Shown: piece by piece, positions 37,158 to 46,394 of the stretch
Position numbering within the stretch: position 1 is the first letter of the stretch
Layout of the letters: every line of letters begins with the position of its first letter
Assembly: GCA_965216365.1 (NCBI GenBank)
Contig: CBDCFT010000055.1
Coordinates: 62,001 to 126,000, forward strand
Reading direction: 5' to 3'
DNA length: 64,000 bases
Source: CBDCFT01 sp965216365
GTDB lineage: Bacteria; Pseudomonadota; Gammaproteobacteria; Arenicellales; CBDCFT01
Made by a program: the position numbers and the translations under genes
Notes under the pieces: generated by a model
Seen by the model: only the letters and a program-made list of their open reading frames with translations
The model's database searches: none
Told to the model about the DNA's origin: nothing

Positions 37158-38762
37158 TTACACATATCTCTTGCTCAGCCGTTGAGAATTTACAGAACTT
37201 TGCAGATACCCTTTTACCCCATCTTTGCCTTGCCTAACCACCGAAGACCAACCTCGCGCTCGTTTATCAGTATTTTTATTTGCAAACTGAAAACGTACGT
37301 AAGCAGTTGATAAGCCGAGCAAACTCCAATAGTAAACCGGTATAAAGCTGATCGAACTCACCGTACCTATAAACACCGTCGTTGCGATAAGCATAGCAAG
37401 TAACAAGTTTCCTATATGCATCCAGCTTGTTCGTCCGTGAGTATTCGCCAACTTAGTAGCGGAATGAACTTTTACAATTTGAACGGCAAAAATTAAAACA
37501 AACAAAGCTAAGCCAACCATACCATAGTAAAGCACAACAGCCAGGTATGTATTCACTATATCAATGATTCCCTGCCCTTGGCGCGAAGCCTCCAAAGCTG
37601 CTGTTTCCTTGGGATTTGGGGTACCGAAAACAAAATGATTACTAATCACTCGCATAGAGTTTTCGATCAGATCTAAACGGTATCTCACCGTTCCGTGCTC
37701 GTCAATTGAGTCCAAGTTCGGTTCATAGAGAAATGCCACAGCGGCTAACATTAGCCCAACCGCGACAAGTGCTGCTCTGCCGCCGAATTTCAATCTAAAG
37801 TAGAAATGCGTAATTAATATCACGATAGCAGCCAACCATGCGCCACGTGATCCCGTAAAAAACAGCGCAATGGAAATCAGCCCCGTACCCATATAAATAT
37901 AGAGTTTTCCAGTTTTTAGAGTATGCAATAAATAGAGGCCTACACCCAACGCCAAGGCGAGAAAATACCCGAATGGAATAACCCCCATCGTTGTTCCTAC
38001 CCTCATCCATCCCCCTCTGACATAGTAATGGGTGGCCGTTGTGGGTTTCTTGAAATCTAGCAAATCAAGCAAGTAGTCATAAAACTCCCATCTAAACCTT
38101 TGCTCCAATACACTTACGCAGGCGAGCAGAACTGCCGAGCCGAATATCGCAAAAAAAGCCGCACTAAAAACCTTTTCATCTCTAGCACATCGACTGATTA
38201 CAAAATACGGGAGAACAATCTCTAGAAAATATATTAGTACTGATCGCATGCTAGCGGTGAGTGATCCTTCTCGAAAAGCCAAGATCGATAGACAGAAAAA
38301 ATAAGAGAACACAAGCTTATCGACTGTAGCAGCATAAGCGGGACCTCTAAAAAAAGCAGAGCGCTGTCTAATTTCCAAGTAAAGTGGAATCAATAAAAAC
38401 AACGCAAACATTTTTGGATAATCGATAGCAAACAAATACCTTATCCCAGGCACCAATCCCGGAATTTCATAGTTGTACATCGGTATTAAAGGGATTAGCG
38501 CTAAGTAGTAAGGAACAACTAACTCCTTCTTTCTTCTAAGAATGTACATGCAGACGCTGGCTACAACAATCGTAAATATTAATATGCTGTTCGACAGAAA
38601 CGCCGCCGCGGTAATGATAAACGTGAATGCCGCCCAGTAGACTAAGTCTTTCCTTTCAATAATATCGGTCTTGCGTACCAGCATTAGCAAGAACAGAAAA
38701 GCCGCAACGAACGCGATGCAGATAAATATCCATGCGCGGACATAAGTTGGAAAGATGCTCAT
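37158..38762 (-). CDS. Wzy-like O-antigen ligase/polymerase
   Basis: The 534-residue polytopic membrane protein has about 11-12 helices and one larger periplasmic loop (about residues 350-400, starting YEPNLDSIDEHGTVRYRLDL). It also has the motif FTGSRGAWLAAIVILITHF near 300, the SRG element typical of Wzy_C/WaaL-type proteins. It should polymerise the flipped repeat units. A basic tail (KRARGWSSVVRQGKD onward) is unusual. It sits 69 bases downstream of the PKS gene. Confidence 0.88.
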   Translation of the reverse strand: MSIFPTYVRAWIFICIAFVAAFLFLLMLVRKTDIIERKDLVYWAAFTFIITAAAFLSNSILIFTIVVASVCMYILRRKKELVVPYYLALIPLIPMYNYEIPGLVPGIRYLFAIDYPKMFALFLLIPLYLEIRQRSAFFRGPAYAATVDKLVFSYFFCLSILAFREGSLTASMRSVLIYFLEIVLPYFVISRCARDEKVFSAAFFAIFGSAVLLACVSVLEQRFRWEFYDYLLDLLDFKKPTTATHYYVRGGWMRVGTTMGVIPFGYFLALALGVGLYLLHTLKTGKLYIYMGTGLISIALFFTGSRGAWLAAIVILITHFYFRLKFGGRAALVAVGLMLAAVAFLYEPNLDSIDEHGTVRYRLDLIENSMRVISNHFVFGTPNPKETAALEASRQGQGIIDIVNTYLAVVLYYGMVGLALFVLIFAVQIVKVHSATKLANTHGRTSWMHIGNLLLAMLIATTVFIGTVSSISFIPVYYWSLLGLSTAYVRFQFANKNTDKRARGWSSVVRQGKDGVKGYLQSSVNSQRLSKRYV

Positions 38763-38831
38763 TTAACCTTGCGCGCTAGTCCGAACGTATTCAGCGAATT
38801 GAAACGAGCAGACTAATTTCGCTCTATCAGA

Positions 38832-41800
38832 CTAGGCTGCGCTTTTGAATTTATGGTTCTCATTAGCTGTCTTGTCTAAGACCGACGCAAGCTCGTTCGC
38901 TAAAGTCAAAACATATGGCTCTTTGCACATATTTTCGTGATTCCCGGGCACAACCTTTACCTCGATTACATCTATATATTCTTTCCAACCCAAATAGTGA
39001 TCCACGACACGCCGAGTGGCCTGTCTGTTTACATCTCGTTCGATACGAAATAAAACAGTCTCTCCATCGTACGCTCGGGGTGTGTATGATTTTTCTGCAT
39101 CCAACCAAGCCACGCGTATGTTTTCGTTTCGCAATTCATATGGCATAACCTGAGCCATTGGTTTAATTAGTTTATCCCTTATTTTCTTAAATTCGGATCT
39201 CGTACGGCCTTTAATTGTTCTCCGCAGATAGTTGACCCGACTCTTTAGATCTCCGCTTTTGAGTCGCCGCATATGTAATGATCGACGTTCAGTCAATGGT
39301 CGATTTGGCAGCGTCGGGCAAAACGAATCAAGAAAAAACAGCAGCGCTACTTCTTCATCAAGGTTTTTTAACTGTTGTGCAACTTCAAATGCCGCCACTC
39401 CGCCTCCGGAAAATCCTCCCAAAATGTACGGACCCTCGGACTGGATTTTTTTTATATCGCCAAGATATTCAGCAGCCATGGCCTCGACGCTATCATGCGG
39501 CTTCATACGGCCGTCAACACCACGATGTTGTAGTCCATAAAACGGCTGATCCATACCAAGATGAAGTGCGAGATGTCGCAAGTTCATGGGATTTCCTCCC
39601 ATACCAGCTGCGCAGAATATCGGCGTTTTGGTACCGTTGCGCTGTATGGGAACTATCGTTGTCCATGCTTTGCTTCGACTTCGCTTTGGACGTCGCACAG
39701 ACACATCTTCCTCTGATTCATTCTCACCATCATCAATCATAGCGGCCAACGCTTCAATGGTGGGCGCTTCAAACAAAGTCGATAGCGCAAGTTCCACACC
39801 AAACTGCTTGCGCATTTCGTTGAACAATCTGACAGCAATAAGCGAGTGTCCGCCTAAGTCGAAAAAACCATCTTTGACACCGACCTGGTCAACTCCCAAC
39901 AGACGCTCCCAGAGGGCAACAAGGTTCTTTTCTACCTTGGTCCGCGGCGCCTGATAGTCATTATCCAACTCCGGTCGGGCAAATGATATTTCTTCTTGTG
40001 TTGCGACGGCATGTGCAGCCTCATCAGCATCTTTGACTAACGCATCTAAGTCCATGGACGTTACAATTATCTCGGAAACCCCAAATTCCAATGCTTTCTC
40101 GAAAGCCGCGCCCCCCTCTTTGGGCGTTATGCCAAGCGCTAGCATGCGTTGAAAGGTTTGCTGCGCTTCCGATTGTTGCGCGACCGCAACTGTATTGGCG
40201 ACTCGGGCTACGTTCACCTTGGCATCGTCCGCCGTCTCGAGACTGACCGACCCAAAACCGCCCGCAAGTTTGTGAATTGCAAAATCTTTAATTTCGACAA
40301 TGACGTTACCGTCTTCATCCATGATGTCTATATCAAATCGCGCAATTTCACTTGTGGCACGGTTTTTTCCCGCGTTTCGCACCCAACTATAAATCCTGGT
40401 GGGGAGCGTAGCATGAATACTGACACGACCGTAAGAAATAGGCACCCATAATTCCCGACCGGTATAGCCATCGATGAGTTCCATGGCAAAGCCAGTAGCA
40501 ATATCCAACAACCCCGGATGCAAATCAAATTGCCCCACGTCAGAGGTAAACTGGTCTGGCAACTGCAGTGTGGCGATCGCCTCTTCTTCTCCATAACAAG
40601 CTTGATGCAACACGCGCCAACGTGGTCCGAAGTTTAAGAATTCTTCCTGTTGCCCGCGTATACCTGACGGATCCTCGCCTGTCCGTCGCTTGTTGCAACG
40701 CTCAACTATCTCGCGATAAGAAACGGGTTCAGCTTTTTTTCGGATTGCTCTTGACCCTGTAACCGAGGCCTGTACGTGCAGTTCCCAGTTGCCCGAACCA
40801 TCATCACTCGGCAGACTTTCGATCTCTACCGTGTAACCGTCGTCTTCTGGACGCAACACAATCCGTACTTCACGCTTTTCCCCATCGTTGATCTGAAGAG
40901 GTCTTAAAAACGAAACATCGGATATTTCAACTTTTTTAACATTGAGTTCCGACATCGCGGCTTGCACAAGCTGCAAAAATCCGGTGCCTGGCATCAATGC
41001 TTGACCATCTGCCGTACGATGCTCATCAAACAGCCAATGGGTATCGGGAGAAAAGGTGTTCAGCAAATGAATATTTCCATTTCCCACCACCTCGTGCGCA
41101 CTGAACAAAACATGCTTGGGCTCGGGGCCTGGCTTCACCTCCATCGTTACCTCACCCCGTAATTCGCGAGACAAGTTCATAGCCATCCCGACCTCGTTCC
41201 ATATCCCCCAGTTCAATGAAATCACACGGCCAAAATCGCCGCCATTGCGGCTGTTAGCATATGCGTTTAAAAAAGCGTTTGCTCCCACGTAGTCAGTCTG
41301 CCCCGGAGGCCCGGTTACTGTGCTCGTGGAGGAAAATAACACCATAAAATCAAGATGTTTTCCGGCCAACAATCTATCGAGAACGCCGAGACCCAGCACT
41401 TTGGGCTGCATAACTTCCTCGACATCGGCCTGGGTTTTCATTTGCAGTAATCCGTCACGCAATAGGCCAGCAGCATGTACAACACCGTTAATCGCGCCAA
41501 ATCTTTCAGAAGCCAACTGAATCACCTGTTCCATTTCCTCTATATTGCTGACGTCAGCGGCCTCAACCATGACTTGCGCGCCCAATTCCTCTAAGTGCTG
41601 GACATTGCGGATCATTTTGCTGACTTTGTTTTCAGCTTCGTGACGCTCTAACCAGGCTGTCCAGTCTTCACGTTTCGGCAGTAGTGTACGGCCAATTAGA
41701 ACAAGTTTTGTACCATGTTGAGCCAGCTTTTCAGCAACGACAAATCCAATACCACCAAGACCTCCCGTGATCAAATATACACCCGATTGTTTGATTAACG

Positions 41801-44800
41801 GCGTAACGTCAGTATTTGGCGGTGTCACCCGTTCGTGCGTTCGCTCATAAAGCTTTCCATTGCGTAACGCAACAACCTTGGTTTCCGAATCAGCCAAGAT
41901 AACGTTCGCAAGTGCACCGCTCGTATTGTTCGGTTGCTCCGTTCGACTAAAACGCCAACGGGATCGGGATGCCACATGATCATCATCAAGCACTATATCT
42001 ATACTGCGCATTTTCAATGCGGGAAATTCGTGTGGTAAGACGCGACACGGACCCAACACAAGAGCTTTGTCTGGATGAGACAGTCCTTCTTCGGCCAATA
42101 CTTTTTGCATTCCATTTGAAACGATATCAATCACAACATCATCTAGTAGCCCTTCATCTGCCAGCGCCTGCGACAAAAAGAAGATACTATAAAACCCCCT
42201 ATCCTGGTAGGCATGGAATTGATTGGAATTCCATTGCGACGCTGCAGGCTCCTCACTGCACAACCAGAAATGCACAATTCTTTGCGGTATTTTGTCATCG
42301 TCCATTAACTCCTGTACTAGCGCCTCGTATCCTTGTTTACCGCGGTCCGAATCGATTCGATATTCCGACTCGCCTAGTTTTTCAAATTCGACTTGTCCTC
42401 TAACTACGCTGATGACATGTTGGTCGTGCTGCATCAAGAACTTGCAAAATTTCTCCGCCTCTCCGACCTGATCTTTGAACACCAACCAGGTTTGTTTTTC
42501 TTTCGGTTTCTCAGCAGGCGGATTTCCAACCTCACGCCAAACCGGCTGATAAAACCAGCTATCCAACTCGGAAAGACGTGTGAGTTGTCCGGCAGACGCT
42601 GTGTTTTGCACAGCGCCTTCGCCCGGCTCAATCCAGTAATGCTGACGCTGAAACACATACGTAGGTAGATGCACTTTTCGTCTTATTTCACCGGCGTAGA
42701 ACTTCGACCAATCCACGCCCACCCCAGAGCCATGCAGTTGCCCGAGAACTTTAGTCACGAAAGCACCGTCGTCAACAACTTCATCCTGATGTCGAAGCGA
42801 TGCTAGTACGGTTTGGTTAGGCGACGCCTTTGGGTTCATTTTTGCAAGTGACCCCAAGGTTTTACCTGGTCCCACTTCTAATAAAACACGACCTGGTTTT
42901 TCCAACAAGGTTTCAACACCCTGACTGAAATGCACCGAGTAGCGTAAATGTTCCACCCAATAGTCAGGGCTGGTTGCTTGCTCGTCCGTTATCCAAGTGC
43001 CCGTACGGTTGGAGACGAATGGAATTTCAGGCGGATTGAGCTGGATTGATCTCAAGTAGTCCCCAAAATCACCGAGTATGGGTTCCAACATCTTGGAATG
43101 CGCCGCGATATTGATCGGGATTCGTGTCGCGTCGATATTTTTTTCCTTGAGGACGCCAGCAAGATGGTCGAGTGCGTGACTAGGCCCTGAAGCTACGGAC
43201 AATTCGGGTGCGTTCCAGACACCCAAATCCAACTCATCGTCGAGCAATTCTTCCAACTTTGAACCCGATAGAGACACACTCAGCATACCTCCTTCTGGTA
43301 CAGTCTCAAACAGTCTGCCACGCAGAGTTACCAAGCCGAGACAGTCTTCGAAGCTCATCACCCCGGCAACACAAGCGGCCGTGTTTTCACCCATGCTGTG
43401 TCCAAGCATAGCTGCTGGCGCAACACCGTATTTTTGCCAATACTGCGCGAGCGCGTATTCGACAATAAAAATTGCCGGTAACTGCAACGAAGGGCGCAAG
43501 AAGACTTTTGCGGCTTCTTCCAAATTTTCAGGATCGGGAAACAGATAACCGGCGAGTTCAACGTTGTGCTGCGAACGCATCAACTCTAAGCCTTTATCGA
43601 CCTGATCGCGAAAATTGGTGTCAGCCTCATAAAGCCCAGCCGCCATGCAGGGATACTGCGTGCCTCCGCCCGGAAATAGAAAAGCTACCGAACTTTGATC
43701 TGACGTGCTTTCCCCTTCAGCCCAGCGTTCAGGATGTTTGTTCTGCAAAACGTCTACAGCGTCTTCAACGTCTTTGGCCACAGCGACTGCATGTTTTTCG
43801 AATACGTGTCTACAATGCAACAGTGTATGTGACACATCCGCAAGTTCAGTTTGCGGATTTTGTTTCAAAAACTCGGAGAGCTTGTCCGCATAACTGCCCA
43901 CCGCTTTTTTCGAACGCGCGGACACAAACAGTGGATGCCACTTCTGTTGGCTAGTCGAAGACTTTGCAGATTCATGGGGCGCCTCTTCCAAAACAACATG
44001 CGCGTTAGTTCCACCAACGCCGAGCGAACTAATGCCTGCTCTAAGCGGACCAGATTCGCAAGTCCAATTTCCCAGTTCATTGTTGACATAAAAAGGTGAA
44101 TTTTCAAAATCAATTTCCGGATTGGGCGCTTCGAAATTTAGGCTCGGTGGTAATTGTTTATGGCGTAACGATTGACACACTTTTATAAAACTTGCGACGC
44201 CGGCAGCAGTATCCAAATGCCCGATATTGGTTTTTACCGAGCCAATTCCACAATAAGATTTGCGCTCCGTCGTTTGCGCGAATGCTTGAGTTAGCGCAGC
44301 GATTTCAATTGGATCGCCCACGGGCGTTCCCGTGCCATGTGATTCTACGTACGTAATGGATTCTGCGTTGACATCCGCAACCTCAAGCGCCTCCGCAATG
44401 GCGGCTGCTTGACCATCGACACTGGGTGCCAGATAACCAACCTTTCCAGATCCGTCGTTATTGATCGCGGAGCCTTTGATCAACGCATGAATAGCGTCGC
44501 CATCATCCAATGCGTCTTGAGCACGGCGCAACACAACAATTCCGCCACCGCTGCCAAATACCGTACCCTTGGAATCGTGATCGAACGCACGACAATGACC
44601 GTCTGGAGATAAAATTTCACCTTCCTGAAATATATATCCGTGACGATGGGGTAGTTCGAGCGTAACACCACCGGCCAGTGCCATGTCGCACTCCCCATTC
44701 AACAAACTTTGGCTTGCCGTGTGTATGGCGACCAGTGAAGTTGAACAAGCGGTTTGAATGTTAACACTCGGACCTTTCAAATCGAGACAGTAGGAGATAC

Positions 44801-45281
44801 GCGTCGACAGGAAATCCTTGTCGTTACCAGTATGACGCACCAAAAACAGCCCGACCGAATTCATCAAGCTTGGATTGGTCAGAAGATTGAACATCATGTA
44901 GGCGTTCATGCCGCAGCCCGCAAACACGCCAATTGCGCCATCAAAACGCTGTGGTGGATGGCCGGCGTCTTCGAGCGCTTCCCATGCGCATTCCAGCAGC
45001 AATCGGTGCTGTGGATCCATGATGGCGGCTTCTTTGGGACTAAAACCAAAAAAGTCCGCGTCGAACTGTTCTATTCCCTCAACGGGAGCGCCTCGCTTTA
45101 CATAATTTGGATTATGAAGATCCTCCGGGCGGACCCCAACGTCGAGCAGCTCTTCGTCCGTATAAGTTACTATGGATTCAACCCCGTCTCTGAGATTGCG
45201 CCAATACTCTTCCGGGTTATTCGCTCCCGGAAAGCGACAGGCCATTCCTACAACGGCTATGTCGTTTTCGAATTCACTCAT
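38832..45281 (-). CDS. Modular type I polyketide synthase, KS-AT-KR-DH-ACP-TE
   Basis: The 2149-residue protein reads in order as follows. KS (about 5-435): Cys179 in TACSTSL, His315 in SHGTGTPVGDP, His355. AT (about 530-875): Ser629 in GHSMGE, His728 in AAHSKM. KR (about 910-1370): TGGLGGIG, Ser1318, Tyr1331, Asn1335. DH (about 1385-1675): His1421 in DEHRTADGQALMPG, Asp1593. ACP (about 1780-1850): Ser1813 in GGHSL. TE (about 1870-2140): Ser1958 in GFSGGG, His2115. All catalytic residues are present. KR lies before DH, the reverse of the common order. One module means one malonyl-type extension with ketoreduction and dehydration, then release. The KS is closest in wording to hybrid NRPS-PKS systems, and its likely donor is the NRPS encoded two genes upstream. 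It starts with ATG 63 bases after the SGNH gene. Confidence 0.93.
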   Translation of the reverse strand: MSEFENDIAVVGMACRFPGANNPEEYWRNLRDGVESIVTYTDEELLDVGVRPEDLHNPNYVKRGAPVEGIEQFDADFFGFSPKEAAIMDPQHRLLLECAWEALEDAGHPPQRFDGAIGVFAGCGMNAYMMFNLLTNPSLMNSVGLFLVRHTGNDKDFLSTRISYCLDLKGPSVNIQTACSTSLVAIHTASQSLLNGECDMALAGGVTLELPHRHGYIFQEGEILSPDGHCRAFDHDSKGTVFGSGGGIVVLRRAQDALDDGDAIHALIKGSAINNDGSGKVGYLAPSVDGQAAAIAEALEVADVNAESITYVESHGTGTPVGDPIEIAALTQAFAQTTERKSYCGIGSVKTNIGHLDTAAGVASFIKVCQSLRHKQLPPSLNFEAPNPEIDFENSPFYVNNELGNWTCESGPLRAGISSLGVGGTNAHVVLEEAPHESAKSSTSQQKWHPLFVSARSKKAVGSYADKLSEFLKQNPQTELADVSHTLLHCRHVFEKHAVAVAKDVEDAVDVLQNKHPERWAEGESTSDQSSVAFLFPGGGTQYPCMAAGLYEADTNFRDQVDKGLELMRSQHNVELAGYLFPDPENLEEAAKVFLRPSLQLPAIFIVEYALAQYWQKYGVAPAAMLGHSMGENTAACVAGVMSFEDCLGLVTLRGRLFETVPEGGMLSVSLSGSKLEELLDDELDLGVWNAPELSVASGPSHALDHLAGVLKEKNIDATRIPINIAAHSKMLEPILGDFGDYLRSIQLNPPEIPFVSNRTGTWITDEQATSPDYWVEHLRYSVHFSQGVETLLEKPGRVLLEVGPGKTLGSLAKMNPKASPNQTVLASLRHQDEVVDDGAFVTKVLGQLHGSGVGVDWSKFYAGEIRRKVHLPTYVFQRQHYWIEPGEGAVQNTASAGQLTRLSELDSWFYQPVWREVGNPPAEKPKEKQTWLVFKDQVGEAEKFCKFLMQHDQHVISVVRGQVEFEKLGESEYRIDSDRGKQGYEALVQELMDDDKIPQRIVHFWLCSEEPAASQWNSNQFHAYQDRGFYSIFFLSQALADEGLLDDVVIDIVSNGMQKVLAEEGLSHPDKALVLGPCRVLPHEFPALKMRSIDIVLDDDHVASRSRWRFSRTEQPNNTSGALANVILADSETKVVALRNGKLYERTHERVTPPNTDVTPLIKQSGVYLITGGLGGIGFVVAEKLAQHGTKLVLIGRTLLPKREDWTAWLERHEAENKVSKMIRNVQHLEELGAQVMVEAADVSNIEEMEQVIQLASERFGAINGVVHAAGLLRDGLLQMKTQADVEEVMQPKVLGLGVLDRLLAGKHLDFMVLFSSTSTVTGPPGQTDYVGANAFLNAYANSRNGGDFGRVISLNWGIWNEVGMAMNLSRELRGEVTMEVKPGPEPKHVLFSAHEVVGNGNIHLLNTFSPDTHWLFDEHRTADGQALMPGTGFLQLVQAAMSELNVKKVEISDVSFLRPLQINDGEKREVRIVLRPEDDGYTVEIESLPSDDGSGNWELHVQASVTGSRAIRKKAEPVSYREIVERCNKRRTGEDPSGIRGQQEEFLNFGPRWRVLHQACYGEEEAIATLQLPDQFTSDVGQFDLHPGLLDIATGFAMELIDGYTGRELWVPISYGRVSIHATLPTRIYSWVRNAGKNRATSEIARFDIDIMDEDGNVIVEIKDFAIHKLAGGFGSVSLETADDAKVNVARVANTVAVAQQSEAQQTFQRMLALGITPKEGGAAFEKALEFGVSEIIVTSMDLDALVKDADEAAHAVATQEEISFARPELDNDYQAPRTKVEKNLVALWERLLGVDQVGVKDGFFDLGGHSLIAVRLFNEMRKQFGVELALSTLFEAPTIEALAAMIDDGENESEEDVSVRRPKRSRSKAWTTIVPIQRNGTKTPIFCAAGMGGNPMNLRHLALHLGMDQPFYGLQHRGVDGRMKPHDSVEAMAAEYLGDIKKIQSEGPYILGGFSGGGVAAFEVAQQLKNLDEEVALLFFLDSFCPTLPNRPLTERRSLHMRRLKSGDLKSRVNYLRRTIKGRTRSEFKKIRDKLIKPMAQVMPYELRNENIRVAWLDAEKSYTPRAYDGETVLFRIERDVNRQATRRVVDHYLGWKEYIDVIEVKVVPGNHENMCKEPYVLTLANELASVLDKTANENHKFKSAA

Positions 45282-45344
45282 TACTTCCCAACCCCTAATT
45301 CTTCCAAGAAATCGTTGTCTGCATACCTTTCTACTGGAGGTGGT

Positions 45345-46373
45345 TTAAAGACTCTTTAATAGTCTTTGCCCCTCTTCATCTTCGGTATATTTCGCGTCGG
45401 TACGACATTCGGGTGAGTAGGTTTTGATCGTTTCACTCGCCATTGAGTAAAGAAATGGTACAACCTGAGACTCGTCTAAGACGCCGGCATAAGTGGGTGG
45501 CACGGGCAACCCAACAATATCAACACCGAAGATCGTATGATACAACACACTGGCCGAAAGCAAAGCACCAGCCTCGGTTAAATGTAAATTATCCTTTTCT
45601 TGCTGTAGGCGAATTCTTTTTCCGATTCGCTCTTGCATCGTAGCTTCGGCGTTTCTAAATGCCCGCCCTACCGGCGCGTTAACGACCTTTACACCAGCAG
45701 ATTCCGCTGTTTGTCGGATGCATTCGAACCGTTCGTCAATTGAATCTTGCGGACCCGTGTTATTCGCCAAAGCTGGGCCGACATAGTTAACCCAGGTCGC
45801 ATTAGGCGAACTTTGATTAACTAAATGAATAAATCTATATTTTAAAGCGGTAAATGTCCGCGGATTTCGATACTTCTTAGCATTAAACTGACTTAAAAAG
45901 TGGTAGACATTAGGCCAATCGTATTTACGTTGACCCTGCAAATGCATAAAACCAATACCGATCACGTAATCCCATTTTACATCTTCGGCGACAAGTTTCT
46001 CTGCGGCGTCTCCCACACCATCCAACCAATATTCAAAATGATACGGCCCTTCCGCGTGCGCTCTGTTTTTTCCGTAAACCAGATTCGTTCTCCCCGCATG
46101 TCGCGCCAATTCGTGAAGCTCCGCAACCAGTTTTGCTATATCGATAGGTGGAGGCCTATCAAACTTCAGCAGGCTATGACCAAACCATATGATATTGACT
46201 TCCTTACTCTGAGAGTCTTCGTTCATGCTGGATTGCTGCTCAACACGCGTGCCATTTTGGTCAGCATAGGATGGAGTACAGATAAAGAGCTGACATACCG
46301 CTGCTATAAAAAGGCCAGAAAAAAAACACTCTATTCTTGATCTCGATATATATCTTACTGTTAAGTTCACCAC
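45345..46373 (-). CDS. SGNH hydrolase-like exported protein
   Basis: The 342-residue protein has an N-terminal hydrophobic segment (about 15-37, ending in SYADQNG) that serves as signal or anchor. Its SGNH fold shows block I as IWFGHSLL (Ser67; Asn of the usual GNS is replaced by His) and block V as DNLHLTEAGALL (Asp261, His264). It resembles DUF4886-type SGNH proteins. In polysaccharide loci these enzymes usually remove or transfer acyl groups. Lying between the NRPS and PKS genes in the same operon, it could move or trim the acyl product on the outside of the cell (inference). Confidence 0.7.
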   Translation of the reverse strand: MVNLTVRYISRSRIECFFSGLFIAAVCQLFICTPSYADQNGTRVEQQSSMNEDSQSKEVNIIWFGHSLLKFDRPPPIDIAKLVAELHELARHAGRTNLVYGKNRAHAEGPYHFEYWLDGVGDAAEKLVAEDVKWDYVIGIGFMHLQGQRKYDWPNVYHFLSQFNAKKYRNPRTFTALKYRFIHLVNQSSPNATWVNYVGPALANNTGPQDSIDERFECIRQTAESAGVKVVNAPVGRAFRNAEATMQERIGKRIRLQQEKDNLHLTEAGALLSASVLYHTIFGVDIVGLPVPPTYAGVLDESQVVPFLYSMASETIKTYSPECRTDAKYTEDEEGQRLLKSL

Positions 46374-46394
46374 TTCATCCTTGGCTAAAGGGTA

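Noticed and set aside
38915..45359. Many open frames of 60-200 codons on the plus strand opposite the PKS gene
   Set aside because: They lie wholly within an intact gene with all catalytic motifs, have unusual amino acid composition and no ribosome binding sites, and are read-through shadows of codon bias.
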